Positions 26,934 through 36,250 are shown, counted from the first letter of the stretch. The stretch: DNA of 64,000 nucleotides from Nocardioides sp. QY071 (GCF_029961765.1 NZ_CP124681.1:1116001-1180000); one strand, 5' to 3'. Translations and numbers: made by a program. Notes: a model not told the origin generated them from the letters alone.

Positions 26934-27293
26934 ATGGAGACCCTGCGCCTGATCCTGCTCATCCTCCACATCCTGGGCTTCTCGGCCCTGATCGGTGGGC
27001 TGCTGGCGCAGGCCGGTCCGGGTGACAAGAAGGTCACCGGCGTCATGCGTGACGGCATCGGTACGGCGTTCCTCGCCGGCCTGCTGCTCGTCGGCGTCCT
27101 CGAGGGCGGCGACGACCCGGTCAACCACGCCAAGGTGGGCGTGAAGCTCGCCATCGGCCTGGTGCTCCTGGTGCTGGTGATGGTCAACATGCGCAAGGCG
27201 AAGATCCCCAACGGGCTGTGGGCCGGGCTGCTCGTGCTCGCCGTCGCCGAGGTCTGCATCGCCGTGCTCTGGTCGCCCGTCCACAGCAGCTGA
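26934..27293 (+). CDS. Small four-helix membrane protein, unknown function
   Basis: A 119-residue protein with about four predicted membrane helices (3-24, 41-58, 66-83, 93-113) and short loops. The N-terminal LILLILHILGFSALIGGLLAQ resembles haem-copper-oxidase-linked or CopD-like small proteins, but no metal ligands stand out. I do not assign a function. The ATG lies 7 nt after TAGGGT (26921-26926), a typical leaderless start. A long palindrome follows the stop. Confidence 0.7.
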   Translation: METLRLILLILHILGFSALIGGLLAQAGPGDKKVTGVMRDGIGTAFLAGLLLVGVLEGGDDPVNHAKVGVKLAIGLVLLVLVMVNMRKAKIPNGLWAGLLVLAVAEVCIAVLWSPVHSS

Positions 27294-27301
27294 CCGTTCG
27301 C

Positions 27302-27362
27302 CGAGCCCCCTACGATTTGGTCGTGATTCGGCCGAACTCGCAACCAATCCGCATGGGGTGCG
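27302..27362. repeat. 61-bp dispersed palindromic element, copy 1
   Basis: Arms 27302-27320 and 27344-27362 (19 nt each) form an imperfect inverted repeat around a 23-nt spacer that holds its own TTCGGCCGAA dyad. A second copy at 59096-59156 has the same 19-23-19 architecture. Arm identity between copies is 16/19 and 17/19, but the spacers differ. It lies between a gene end and the pcrA start. Confidence 0.75.
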
Positions 27363-27409
27363 ACTCCGCCCGGCCAGACGTCGGCGGGGCGCCGTAGGCT
27401 GGTCGGAGC

Positions 27410-29851
27410 ATGACTGAGACCACCGCCGCGCCGTCCGCACTCACCGCCGAGTCCCTGCTCGAGGGGCTCAACGAACCGCAACGCGCGGCCGTCGAGCACG
27501 AGGGCTCGCCGCTGCTCGTCGTCGCCGGCGCGGGCTCCGGCAAGACCCGGGTGCTGACCCGGCGGATCGCCTGGACCATCGCCGTACGCAAGGCGCACCC
27601 CGGCTCGATCCTCGCGATCACCTTCACCAACAAGGCCGCCGCCGAGATGAAGGACCGGGTCGCCGACCTGATCGGCAACCGCGCCCGGATCATGTGGGTG
27701 AGCACCTTCCACTCGGCCTGCGTGCGGATCCTGCGCAAGGAGGTCGAGCACCTCGGCTACGAGCGGCTGAAGTCGAACTTCTCGATCTACGACACCGCCG
27801 ACCAGAAGCGGCTGATCCAGCTGGTCTGCGCCGACCTCGAGCTCGACCCGCGCCGCTACCAGCCCGGGCCGGTGCTGCACTGGATCAGCAACCAGAAGAA
27901 CGAGCTGCGCGAGCCCGACGAGGTCGCCGCCGAGGCCCGCAACTCGATCGACGAGACCTACGCCGCGGCGTACACGTCCTACCAGCGGCGCCTGCGCGAG
28001 GCGAACGCGATGGACTTCGACGACCTGATCATGGAGACGGTCCGGCTGTTCCAGCTCAAGCCGGAGATCCGCGAGACCTACCGGCGCCGGTTCCGGCACA
28101 TCCTGGTCGACGAGTACCAGGACACCAACCACGCCCAGTACGCCCTCATCCACCAGCTGTGCGGCCAGGACCTCGAGGAGCACGACCCCACGACCCTCGA
28201 CGGGCTGCCGGCCCACCGGGTGCCGCCGTCCGAGCTGATGGTCGTCGGTGACGCGGACCAGTCGATCTACGCCTTCCGGGGCGCCGACATCCGCAACATC
28301 ATGGACTTCGAGAAGGACTTCCCCGACGCCGAGACGGTCCTGCTCGAGCAGAACTACCGCTCCACGCAGACCATCCTCACCGCCGCCAACGCGGTCATCG
28401 AGCGCAACGAGAGCCGCAAGCCCAAGCGGCTGTGGTCCGATGCCGGCGACGGGGAGAAGATCGTCGGGTACGTCGCCGACGACGAGCACGACGAGGCCCG
28501 GTTCGTCTCCGGCGAGATCGACAAGCTCACCGACGGCGGGCTGCGCCCCTCCGACGTCGCGGTGTTCTACCGCACCAACGCGCAGTCGCGGGTGTTCGAG
28601 GAGATCTTCGTCCGCACCGGGATGCCCTACAAGGTCGTCGGCGGGACCCGCTTCTACGACCGCAAGGAGATCCGCGACGCGCTGGCCTACCTGCGGGTGC
28701 TGGTCAACCCCGACGACCAGGTCTCGCTGCGCCGCATCGTCAACACCCCGCGCCGCGGCATCGGCCAGCGCGCCGAGGCCGCGATCGGCGCCTTCGCCGA
28801 GCGCGAGCGGATCACCTACTGGGAGGCGCTGCAGCGCGCCGACGAGGCGCCCGGCCTGGCCACCCGCAGCCAGACCAGCATCGAGTCGTTCGTGAGGCTG
28901 CTGCAGGAGCTGCAGCAGATGGTCGAGGCCCGCGAGCGGCCCGACGTGATCCTGGAGACCGTCCTCGACCGGTCCGGCTACCTCGTCAGCCTCGAGAACT
29001 CCGACGACATGCAGGACGAGACCCGGCTCGAGTACCTCGCCGAGCTGGTCGCCGTCGCCCGCGAGTTCGCCGAGGACCCCGTCGCCGGCCCCTCGGCCGA
29101 CCCGTCCGACGTCGACGCCGGCATCCTCGAGCCGGGCCTGGCCGACTTCCTGGAGCGGGTCGCGCTGGTCGCCGACGCCGACCAGATCCCCGATGCCCCG
29201 GACGACGACCCGGACGCCCCGGAGGACCAGGGCGTGGTCACGCTGATGACCCTGCACACCGCCAAGGGCCTGGAGTTCCCGGTCGTGTTCCTCACCGGCA
29301 TGGAGGACGGCGTCTTCCCGCACTCCCGCGCGCTGGGCGACCGCCCCGAGCTGGAGGAGGAGCGCCGGCTGGCCTATGTCGGCATCACCCGCGCCCGCCA
29401 GCGGCTCTACGTCTCCCGGGCCATGGTCCGCTCGGCCTGGGGCGCGCCCGCCATGAACCCGGGGTCCCGGTTCCTCGGCGAGCTCCCGATCGACCTCGTC
29501 GACTGGCGCCGGACCGAGGCCGACCAGACCCGCTGGTCCCGGCCGTCGTACGACAGCGGCCGGTCGGGTGGCTCCGACGACTACGCCGGCAACAGGTTCG
29601 GCACTCCGACCGCCGCCGGCCGCCGCAACTTCAGCTCCGCGGCCGCCCGCGCCGACGCCGCCGCCAAGTCGAAGCCCGCCCGTGCGATCCCGGTGCTGGC
29701 GCCCGGCGACAAGGTCACCCATGACTCGTTCGGCCTCGGCACCGTGGTGTCGGTCGAGGGGGCCGCGGAGAAGTCGGTCGCCTCGATCGACTTCGGCTCC
29801 GAGGGCGTCAAGCGGCTGCTGCTGCGCTACGCGCCGGTCGAGAAGCTCTAA
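27410..29851 (+). CDS. pcrA: ATP-dependent DNA helicase PcrA/UvrD
   Basis: An 813-residue superfamily 1A helicase with all motifs: Walker A GAGSGKTR (about residue 40), AITFTNKAA, DEYQDTN (motif II), VVGDADQSIYAFRGAD (motif III), NYRST (motif IV), TLHTAKGLEFPVVFL (motif V) and VGITRARQRLYV (motif VI). The C-terminal 100 residues include a basic linker and a Tudor-like end (GDKVTHDSFGLGTVVSV), typical of PcrA and used for RNA polymerase contact. It acts in nucleotide excision repair and in clearing replication obstacles. Its stop overlaps the convergent lipoprotein gene. Confidence 0.93.
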   Translation: MTETTAAPSALTAESLLEGLNEPQRAAVEHEGSPLLVVAGAGSGKTRVLTRRIAWTIAVRKAHPGSILAITFTNKAAAEMKDRVADLIGNRARIMWVSTFHSACVRILRKEVEHLGYERLKSNFSIYDTADQKRLIQLVCADLELDPRRYQPGPVLHWISNQKNELREPDEVAAEARNSIDETYAAAYTSYQRRLREANAMDFDDLIMETVRLFQLKPEIRETYRRRFRHILVDEYQDTNHAQYALIHQLCGQDLEEHDPTTLDGLPAHRVPPSELMVVGDADQSIYAFRGADIRNIMDFEKDFPDAETVLLEQNYRSTQTILTAANAVIERNESRKPKRLWSDAGDGEKIVGYVADDEHDEARFVSGEIDKLTDGGLRPSDVAVFYRTNAQSRVFEEIFVRTGMPYKVVGGTRFYDRKEIRDALAYLRVLVNPDDQVSLRRIVNTPRRGIGQRAEAAIGAFAERERITYWEALQRADEAPGLATRSQTSIESFVRLLQELQQMVEARERPDVILETVLDRSGYLVSLENSDDMQDETRLEYLAELVAVAREFAEDPVAGPSADPSDVDAGILEPGLADFLERVALVADADQIPDAPDDDPDAPEDQGVVTLMTLHTAKGLEFPVVFLTGMEDGVFPHSRALGDRPELEEERRLAYVGITRARQRLYVSRAMVRSAWGAPAMNPGSRFLGELPIDLVDWRRTEADQTRWSRPSYDSGRSGGSDDYAGNRFGTPTAAGRRNFSSAAARADAAAKSKPARAIPVLAPGDKVTHDSFGLGTVVSVEGAAEKSVASIDFGSEGVKRLLLRYAPVEKL

Positions 29852-30816
29852 CCGCCCGGCCCGGACAGCGGCACGGTGGTCGTCCAGGTCACCGACGCGG
29901 TGTCCGGGCCGGAGCCGGCGACCTTGGTGCCCTGGACGGTGCGCACCAGGCTGAGCCCGGTGGCCGGTCCCTCGGCGACCGCGCGGGCGACGAGCGTGGT
30001 CAGGCGCGCATCGACGACCTCGCTCGTGGACGCGGCGGCGCCGGTCAGCTCCGAGGCGTCGGTGATCGCCGAGGTCGTGTAGCGCGACCCGTGGCGGGTG
30101 AACCCGTCGACCCGGGTCTCGGCCTGGGCGACGGTCCAGCCGGTGTCCGACCAGCCGTGTCCGGGCAGGTACGGCACCGTCGTCACTGTCCAGGTGCACG
30201 CCACCTGCGTCCGGCCGCCGGCGACGTCGCCTCCGCCGCAGTCGCCCGAGACCGGCTCGGCCGGGTCGGCGAGAGCGTCGGCGAGCTCGCCGGTCACCTC
30301 GCCGCTGCCGGTGTCGACCCGAGCGGTGACGCCGTCGAAGTCGACGGTGAGGACCGGGTCCGCGCCGCTGGGCAGCGCGACGTGGACGATGCCGCTGGTG
30401 CGGGTGTCGGCCGGGGTCTTCGTCGTGGAGGCGACGTCGCCGAGCCGGTAGGTCTCGTCATCGGCCGACAGGGTGAGGGTGGTGCGCGGGCCGTCGTCCT
30501 CGGCCATCACCGAGCGGGTGAACGGCGAGAGCCCTGCACCGGGCTCGAAGTGCCAGTCCACCGCGACCCAGTCGCCGCCGTCGGGAGCCGCGTGCTCCTG
30601 GCCGTCGGCCGCGTCCTCGGCGCTGACGGCATCGGTCGGCTTGCCGAGCGTGATCCTGACCCGTCCCGAGGGCAGCTGCACCACGTGCTCGACCCCCGAC
30701 AGGTCGCCCGTGCGGCCCTGCACGACGTCGCCGATGGCGGCGTCGTCGGCGGCGCCGGTGCAGCCGCTCAGGACCAGTGCAGCGCCGGCCACGACGGCCG
30801 CGGCCGTGCGCCTCAC
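29848..30816 (-). CDS. Lipoprotein, last gene of the ESX-like operon
   Basis: A 322-residue lipoprotein with a short signal peptide and lipobox LSGC (Cys 19). The mature part is beta-rich with no recognisable domain. A Cys pair occurs in the middle (SGDCGGG, VACTWTV) and the C-terminus ends in WTTTVPLSGPGG. The GTG start overlaps the previous stop (GTGA). Co-translation with three upstream genes that resemble type VII secretion components suggests an envelope-anchored partner or chaperone. The family is not recognised. Confidence 0.65.
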   Translation of the reverse strand: MRRTAAAVVAGAALVLSGCTGAADDAAIGDVVQGRTGDLSGVEHVVQLPSGRVRITLGKPTDAVSAEDAADGQEHAAPDGGDWVAVDWHFEPGAGLSPFTRSVMAEDDGPRTTLTLSADDETYRLGDVASTTKTPADTRTSGIVHVALPSGADPVLTVDFDGVTARVDTGSGEVTGELADALADPAEPVSGDCGGGDVAGGRTQVACTWTVTTVPYLPGHGWSDTGWTVAQAETRVDGFTRHGSRYTTSAITDASELTGAAASTSEVVDARLTTLVARAVAEGPATGLSLVRTVQGTKVAGSGPDTASVTWTTTVPLSGPGG

Positions 30817-31346
30817 CGGGTCCAGCGCTCGCGCTTGTAGTCGGCGAGCACCTGCAGCCAGCCACCCACCATGTCGTTGGCCGCCACGGTCAGAGCCGCC
30901 CCGAGGCCGTCGCCGCCGAGCTGGGCGGCGGTGCCGGGCCGGAGGCGTACGGCGAAGTGCCGCATGCCGATCGACGACACCTCGACGGCCCCGCCGGCCG
31001 CCGTACCGCTGACGTGGGCGTGCTCGGTCGCGTCCTCGAGGTTGTCGCGCATTCGGCGCAGGGTCGTCGGGTCGGGCTGGAGGTGCACCTCCATCAGCCG
31101 GTAGTACTCCCGGGTCCGGGCGACGAACAGCTGGCGGGCCAGCCGCTCGAGGGCCCGCTCCAGGTCGGCGTCGGCCTGGTGGGTGCTGGCCTCGGAGACG
31201 ACGACGCGGACCTGGTACCAGCCGGTCAGCTCGGCGCGCAGCCGTCCCTGGTCGGCCTCGGCCGAGACGTGCATGCGGTCGACGGCCCGGCCGAACGGGC
31301 TGATGTGTCCCTCGGTCTGCGGCAGGTACTGCAGGTTGCCGGTCAT
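30813..31346 (-). CDS. YbaB/EspL-like protein in the ESX-like operon
   Basis: A 177-residue soluble protein. The middle is helical (about 58-110, with ADLERALERLARQLFVARTREYYRL in pieces). The C-terminal third (VEVSSIGMRHFAVRLRPG ... LTVAANDMVGGWLQVLADY) has the strand-strand-helix pattern of YbaB/EbfC-like proteins. Mycobacterial ESX-1 loci encode such a protein, EspL, so the resemblance fits the type VII-like context, but it is weak and needs a profile search. It overlaps both neighbours by 4 bp. Confidence 0.5.
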   Translation of the reverse strand: MTGNLQYLPQTEGHISPFGRAVDRMHVSAEADQGRLRAELTGWYQVRVVVSEASTHQADADLERALERLARQLFVARTREYYRLMEVHLQPDPTTLRRMRDNLEDATEHAHVSGTAAGGAVEVSSIGMRHFAVRLRPGTAAQLGGDGLGAALTVAANDMVGGWLQVLADYKRERWTR

Positions 31347-32236
31347 CCGTCCCAGCCTCCCAGACCGCCGGGTCCCTGGGCGAAGCCGGTGGGCTTGAAC
31401 TTGAAGCGCGGGTAGACGTCCTCGGCGAAGTGGGTCTGGTCGATGTCCTGGTGGACCGCGGCGGCGAAGTCGCGCAGTCCGTTGCTGATCTCCTGCTGCC
31501 GGGTGCGCACGTGCTCCTCGACCTTGCCGACGGCCGAGTAGAAGTCGTCCATGATGTCCTCGGGGGAGTCGCCACCGAACGGGAGGGCGGTGGCGGCAGC
31601 GCCGGAGCTGGCCGCGCCGGAGGCCACGGCGATGGTGATCGCGACGGTTGCCGCGGTGCCGGTGCCGGCGGTCAGGACGGTGACCGCGACGGTGCCGACC
31701 GCGGCGAGCACCGTCAGTGCGAACGCGCCGGACGCGCCGCCCCTGCCGTCGGCCGCCTCGAGCGCCGAGAGAGTCTTGTTGCCGATGTCGAGGATCGAGT
31801 CCTTCGCGAACGCGTAGAGCTCCTTCTGCGCCTCGACGGCCGCGGCGAGCACCGAGATCCCGGTGAAGTTCGAGTCGGCGACGTACGGCAGCTGAGCGTT
31901 GTAGTTGTCGTTGAAGTCGATCGCCGCGTCACCGGTCCAGTTCAGGACGTCGGGGTTGATCCGGGCCATGTTGGCGAAGGCCTGGTTGGGGGTGACCACT
32001 CCGGTGTCGAGCACGTCCGAGCTGCCCTGACCCGGCACCGCCACGCTGTTGAGCGCGGTCGACAGCGAGGTCCGGCTGCCGTCGAGCGTGCCGACCGGCA
32101 GGTCGTCGTAGTGGCTGAACGACGGGCCGATGTCGGCGTACGAACCGCCGATGGTGACGTAGCCGGGCGGGGTGCCGTCGATCAGCTCCGAGGCCTTGGC
32201 GCCGACCTGGCAGCCGATGTCGTAGCACGAGGTCAT
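31343..32236 (-). CDS. WXG-motif protein with central hydrophobic segment (putative ESX-type cargo)
   Basis: A 297-residue protein without signal peptide. Around residue 100 it reads LNWTGDAAIDF, a W-x-G turn followed by Ala and Phe as in WXG100 proteins, with helices on both sides (84-98 and 102-165). A Gly/Ala/Val-rich hydrophobic stretch (171-213) and a charged helix (about 225-270) follow. The layout resembles large ESX-associated substrates with a membrane-active segment. No catalytic toxin domain is evident. It is coupled by 4-bp overlaps to genes on both sides. Assignment is by pattern only. Confidence 0.55.
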   Translation of the reverse strand: MTSCYDIGCQVGAKASELIDGTPPGYVTIGGSYADIGPSFSHYDDLPVGTLDGSRTSLSTALNSVAVPGQGSSDVLDTGVVTPNQAFANMARINPDVLNWTGDAAIDFNDNYNAQLPYVADSNFTGISVLAAAVEAQKELYAFAKDSILDIGNKTLSALEAADGRGGASGAFALTVLAAVGTVAVTVLTAGTGTAATVAITIAVASGAASSGAAATALPFGGDSPEDIMDDFYSAVGKVEEHVRTRQQEISNGLRDFAAAVHQDIDQTHFAEDVYPRFKFKPTGFAQGPGGLGGWDG

Positions 32237-32568
32237 TCGAGGGTTCCTCCCGCGGCCACGTAGGCCGCCTTGATGTCCGCGTCGGTCTTGGCGAAGTCGC
32301 GCGCGGTGGTCACCAGCGCGGCCGACACGTCGTCGAGGACGTCTCCCGACCGCTTCGTCGAGGCCGTCATCGCCTCGATCAGCGAGTCGAACTGGGTCTG
32401 CGGGCAGTTCTGGGCGAACGGCCCGTCGTTGACGAACATCCCGCTCGTCGAGATCCCCGACAGCGCCGTACTGGCGCCGGTGAACGCGTCCGCGATGGCC
32501 GGGAGCTCGACCAGTCCGGCCTTCTCCAGCTCCTCGAGGCTCGCGCCCATGTCCTGCTTCGTGCCCAC
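32233..32568 (-). CDS. Small helical ESX-like (type VII secretion target-like) protein
   Basis: A 111-residue, signal-less helical protein that starts the four-gene operon. The C-terminal helix, with LDDVSAALVTTARDFAKTDADI, resembles the second half of type VII secretion target proteins (DUF2580-like), which end in an A-x-x-Y/F-x-x-T-D pattern. It lacks a WXG turn of its own, but the next gene has one; heterodimer formation between such partners is usual in ESX systems. GAGGGGG precedes the GTG start. An internal ATG 18 nt later is an alternative. Confidence 0.55.
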   Translation of the reverse strand: MGTKQDMGASLEELEKAGLVELPAIADAFTGASTALSGISTSGMFVNDGPFAQNCPQTQFDSLIEAMTASTKRSGDVLDDVSAALVTTARDFAKTDADIKAAYVAAGGTLE

Positions 32569-32593
32569 GTGGCCCCCTCGTCGATGTGCTGGC

Positions 32594-32612
32594 GAGGACC
32601 TACCCGGTCCTC
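32594..32612. other. Short hairpin upstream of the ESX-like operon
   Basis: GAGGACC (32594-32600) and GGTCCTC (32606-32612) are perfect inverted repeats around a 5-nt loop, 26 bp before the operon start codon. It could be an operator or part of the 5' leader. No convincing promoter hexamers were identified beside it. Confidence 0.35.
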
Positions 32613-32688
32613 ATGCAGCGAAACGGCGAGGACTGACCGGATCGGGTGAGGACGGGCGCGACAGCGGGAGCGAAGCGACCGCGAGTAA

Positions 32689-33795
32689 CTACGGCGTGAC
32701 GCCGTGCTGCCGCAGCGCGGCGTCCGGGTCGACCGGGTCGCCGCCGCCGGGGCGGACCTCGAGGTGGAGGTGCGGGCCGGTGACGTGGCCGGTGCTGCCG
32801 ACGTACCCGATGATCTCGCCGGCCCGGACGGTGTCGCCGGCGGAGACGTTGAAGGAGGTCTGGTGGCAGAACCAGAGCTCGGTGCCGTCCTCGAGGGTGA
32901 CGACGGTCTTGTTGCCGTAGGCGCCGTCGAACTGGGCGGAGGTGACCGTGCCGTTGGCGACGGCGCGGATCGGGGTGCCCGGAGGGGCCGCGAAGTCGAG
33001 GCCGGTGTGGTAGTTCGACCAGAGGCCGTACTCGCCGAAGGTCGCGGTCAGGCGGTAGCTGTCGAGCGGCAGCACCCACTTGTTGAGCGCGATCTCGGTG
33101 GCTTCCTTCTGGGCCTTCGCGGTCAGGTCGCTGAGCGCGGTGGTGCGCTCGGCGGCCGAGCGCTCGGCCGCCTTGACCAGGTCGGAGTCGTCGGCGCCTT
33201 GGGCGAGGGCGTCGCGGTCGGAGTCGCGGCTCACGGTGCCGGTGCGGGTGCCGACGGCGGCGGAGCCGAACGAGCCGGTCAGGGCGTTGGGGGAGGTGAG
33301 CCGGTCACCGGCGGAGGCCAGCTGCGGGTCGGCGGAGGTGACGACGCCACCGACCGCGATCGCGATCGTGGCGACACCCACGGCGACGGGCAGGGTGGGC
33401 AGGCCGCGGAAGAGCGGGCCGGGGGAGCCGGCGTGCTTGACCGCACGGCGCTTGCCGGCCGGCGCGACCGCACGCAGCGTGGTCGAGGAGTCCGACAGGC
33501 CGTCGGCGAGAGGGATGTCGCGCAGGGCGGGCAGCTCGACCGTCGGCATCCGGTCGAGGGCGCGGGCCGGAGTGACGGCCTCGGCGGCCAGGGTCGGCTC
33601 GACGACGGGCTGGGTCGGCTCGACGAGCGGCTGGGCGGCGGGCCGGGCGACGCGCTTGCCGACGTACGTCGACGGGGTCTCCTCGGACGCGACCCGGCCG
33701 GCCACGCGCTTTCCGACGTACGACGATCCGGCGGAGGGGGAGCCGAGAGTCGAGTCCGGACGCGGCGCGCTGTGGTCCGCTCGGTGGTTACCCAT
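32689..33795 (-). CDS. Membrane-anchored M23 (LytM) peptidoglycan endopeptidase
   Basis: A 368-residue protein. A disordered cytoplasmic N-terminus (1-130) contains a duplicated SYVGKRVAGR / TYVGKRVARP motif. One TM (about 132-155), a helical linker (about 185-225) and an M23 domain (about 240-360) follow. The catalytic zinc residues are in NYHTGLDFA (His, Asp) and GPHLHLEV (HxH). It would cut peptide cross-links outside the membrane. AAGGAG lies 12 nt before the ATG. It is preceded by a roughly 124-nt leader with predicted stems. Confidence 0.88.
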   Translation of the reverse strand: MGNHRADHSAPRPDSTLGSPSAGSSYVGKRVAGRVASEETPSTYVGKRVARPAAQPLVEPTQPVVEPTLAAEAVTPARALDRMPTVELPALRDIPLADGLSDSSTTLRAVAPAGKRRAVKHAGSPGPLFRGLPTLPVAVGVATIAIAVGGVVTSADPQLASAGDRLTSPNALTGSFGSAAVGTRTGTVSRDSDRDALAQGADDSDLVKAAERSAAERTTALSDLTAKAQKEATEIALNKWVLPLDSYRLTATFGEYGLWSNYHTGLDFAAPPGTPIRAVANGTVTSAQFDGAYGNKTVVTLEDGTELWFCHQTSFNVSAGDTVRAGEIIGYVGSTGHVTGPHLHLEVRPGGGDPVDPDAALRQHGVTP

Positions 33796-34137
33796 CGACT
33801 GCTGACTCCTTGGGGGGACGATCGTGCAGGCGCGCTTCGCCCCTGGTGCCCAGCTCCTGGCGTCCCGAGTGACGGCTCCGGCCGAGGTGGCCGTCTGGTG
33901 ACAGCCGGGTGAAACGTGCGTGCCGACCTTAGCCGATGCCGGCACGGCCCTGAAATCGTAGGTCCCGCTCCTGGGGACAGTCAGGCGAACGCCGAAACCC
34001 GCCGATCGCGTGAGTCCGGTCACGTCGGGTCCAGCCAGCGGTTCCCGGACTCGTCCTACTCGTGGGTCAGGACTATCGTGCCCGGGGGTGTGCCGCTGTG
34101 CGCACCGAACCTCTGACCAAGACGTGAGGACGTATCA
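33796..34137. promoter_or_regulatory. Divergent promoter region between the M23 gene and sucC, with structured M23 leader
   Basis: No gene fits in these 342 bp. On the minus strand, TTCAGG (33954-33949) and TAAGGT (33931-33926), 17 bp apart, form a promoter for the M23 gene with a leader of about 124 nt. The leader contains complementary pairs GACGGC/GCCGTC (33871-33876, 33890-33895) and CGTCCC/GGGACG (33861-33866, 33815-33820), the latter just before the ribosome-binding site. For sucC, GAGGA at 34126-34130 is the ribosome-binding site; its promoter is not clear. Confidence 0.45.
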
Positions 34138-35304
34138 GTGGACCTGATGGAGTACCAAGCGAAGGAGCTCTTCGCGAAGCACGGAGTGGCCACCACCCTC
34201 GGCACGGTCGTCGAGACCGCCGAGGAGGCGCGGGCCGCGGCCGAGCAGATCGGCGGCGTGACCGTCATCAAGGCGCAGGTCAAGGCCGGTGGCCGTGGCA
34301 AGGCCGGTGGCGTCAAGCTCGCGAAGACGGCGGACGAGGCATTCGAGCACGCGTCCAACATCCTCGGCATGGAGATCAAGGGCCTCACGGTCAACCGCGT
34401 CCTGGTGACCCCGGCGACCCCGCCGGAGGAGGAGTACTACTTCTCCTTCCTGCTGGACCGCTCCAACCGCCAGTACCTCTGCATCGCGTCCGTCGAGGGT
34501 GGTGTCGAGATCGAGGAGGTCGCGAAGACCAACCCCGACGCCGTCAAGCAGATCGGCATCGACCCGGGCAAGGGCGTCGACGCGGCCAAGGCCCGCGAGA
34601 TCGCGACCGAGGCGAAGTTCCCCGAGCCCGTCTTCGAGCAGGCCGTGAAGATGATCGAGGACCTCTACAAGGTCTTCGTCGAGGAGGACGCCACCCTCGT
34701 CGAGGTCAACCCGCTGGCCCGCCTGGCCGGCGACAAGCTCGAGGCCCTGGACGGCAAGGTGTCGCTCGACGACAACGCCTCCGAGGTGCGGCACCCCGAC
34801 CACGAGCAGTTCGAGATCCGCGAGGAGGCCGACCCGCTCGAGGCGAAGGCCAAGGACCTCGGTCTCAACTACGTCAAGCTCGACGGCCAGGTCGGCATCA
34901 TCGGCAACGGCGCGGGTCTGGTCATGAGCACCCTCGACGTCGTCGCGTACGCCGGCGAGAACCACGGCGGCGTGAAGCCGGCCAACTTCCTCGACATCGG
35001 TGGCGGCGCCAACGCGCAGGTCATGGCCAACGGCCTCGACGTCATCCTCAACGACGAGCAGGTCAAGTCGGTCTTCGTGAACGTCTTCGGCGGCATCACG
35101 GCGTGCGACGAGGTCGCCAACGGCATCAAGGGCGCCCTCGAGCTCCTCGGTGACAAGGCCACCAAGCCGCTGGTCGTCCGTCTCGACGGCAACAACGTCG
35201 AGCAGGGTCGCGCGATCCTCAACGAGCTGAACCACCCGCTCGTGACGCAGGTCGACACCATGGACGGCGCGGCCGACAAGGCCGCCGAGCTGGCGAACGC
35301 CTGA
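34138..35304 (+). CDS. sucC: Succinate-CoA ligase (ADP-forming) subunit beta
   Basis: A 388-residue ATP-grasp subunit that binds nucleotide and, with SucD, interconverts succinyl-CoA and succinate with substrate-level phosphorylation in the TCA cycle. The N-terminus [17 protein letters not shown], the Gly-rich [13 protein letters not shown] loop, the EVNPLA metal site and the FLDIGGGAN motif are all present at normal length. The GTG start has GAGGA 7 nt upstream. An ATG three codons on is possible. sucD follows after 17 bp. Confidence 0.96.
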   Translation: MDLMEYQAKELFAKHGVATTLGTVVETAEEARAAAEQIGGVTVIKAQVKAGGRGKAGGVKLAKTADEAFEHASNILGMEIKGLTVNRVLVTPATPPEEEYYFSFLLDRSNRQYLCIASVEGGVEIEEVAKTNPDAVKQIGIDPGKGVDAAKAREIATEAKFPEPVFEQAVKMIEDLYKVFVEEDATLVEVNPLARLAGDKLEALDGKVSLDDNASEVRHPDHEQFEIREEADPLEAKAKDLGLNYVKLDGQVGIIGNGAGLVMSTLDVVAYAGENHGGVKPANFLDIGGGANAQVMANGLDVILNDEQVKSVFVNVFGGITACDEVANGIKGALELLGDKATKPLVVRLDGNNVEQGRAILNELNHPLVTQVDTMDGAADKAAELANA

Positions 35305-35321
35305 GATAGAGAGCAGAGAAC

Positions 35322-36221
35322 ATGAGCATCTACCTCGACAAGGACAGCAAGATCATCGTCCAGGGCATCACGGGTGGCATGGGTGCCAAGCACACCGCCC
35401 TCATGCTCGACTCGGGCGCCACGATCGTCGGCGGTGTCAACGCCCGCAAGGCCGGCACCACCGTCACGCACCAGGACCACGACGGCAACGACGTCGAGCT
35501 CCCCGTGTTCGGCACCGTCGCGGAGGCCATGAAGGAGACCGGCGCCAACGTCTCGGTCCTCTTCGTCCCGCCGGCCTTCACCAAGGACGCCGCGATCGAG
35601 GCCATCGACGCCGAGATGCCGCTGATCGTCGTGATCACCGAGGGTGTGCCGGTCCAGGACACGGCCGAGGTCTGGTCCTACCTGCAGGGCAAGTCCACCC
35701 GGATGATCGGCCCCAACTGCCCCGGCATCATCACGCCGGGCGAGTCGCTGGCCGGCATCACGCCGCACACCATCGCGGGCAAGGGCCCGGTCGGTCTCGT
35801 CTCGAAGTCGGGCACGCTGACCTACCAGATGATGTACGAGCTGCGTGACTTCGGTTTCTCGACCGCCATCGGCATCGGCGGCGACCCGATCGTGGGCACC
35901 ACCCACATCGACGCGCTCCAGGCCTTCGAGGAGGACCCGGAGACCAAGGTGATCGTCATGATCGGCGAGATCGGCGGCGACGCCGAGGAGCGGGCCGCGG
36001 ACTACATCAAGGCCAACATCACCAAGCCGGTCGTCGGCTACGTCGCCGGCTTCACCGCCCCCGAGGGCAAGACCATGGGCCACGCCGGCGCCATCGTGTC
36101 GGGCTCCGCGGGCACCGCCCAGGCGAAGAAGGACGCGCTCGAGGCCGTCGGCGTCAAGGTCGGCAAGACGCCGTCCGAGACCGCCGCGCTGGCCCGGGAG
36201 ATCTTGTCGTCCCTTGCCTGA
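35322..36221 (+). CDS. sucD: Succinate-CoA ligase (ADP-forming) subunit alpha
   Basis: A 299-residue subunit that binds CoA and carries the phospho-histidine. The CoA-binding N-terminus ([13 protein letters not shown]), the [12 protein letters not shown] motif and the active His 254 in [11 protein letters not shown] are present. It follows sucC with a 17-bp gap and a GAGAGCAGAG ribosome-binding region. The end of the gene is embedded in a terminator stem. Confidence 0.96.
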   Translation: MSIYLDKDSKIIVQGITGGMGAKHTALMLDSGATIVGGVNARKAGTTVTHQDHDGNDVELPVFGTVAEAMKETGANVSVLFVPPAFTKDAAIEAIDAEMPLIVVITEGVPVQDTAEVWSYLQGKSTRMIGPNCPGIITPGESLAGITPHTIAGKGPVGLVSKSGTLTYQMMYELRDFGFSTAIGIGGDPIVGTTHIDALQAFEEDPETKVIVMIGEIGGDAEERAADYIKANITKPVVGYVAGFTAPEGKTMGHAGAIVSGSAGTAQAKKDALEAVGVKVGKTPSETAALAREILSSLA

Positions 36222-36250
36222 GCCTGCGAAGGCAAGGATCAGACGACAAG
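36203..36250 (+). terminator. Terminator overlapping the sucD stop codon
   Basis: A nested stem: outer arms CTTGTCGT (36203-36210) and ACGACAAG (36243-36250), and inner arms CCTTGCCT (36212-36219) and AGGCAAGG (36230-36237). The sucD stop codon lies within it. Confidence 0.7.

Noticed and set aside
33796..33930. c-di-AMP (ydaO) riboswitch before the M23 gene
   Set aside because: Only the GGGGCGAA-like piece is seen; the conserved 3' half (CCGACAGCUAACC-type segment) is missing on that strand, so it is reported only as a structured leader.
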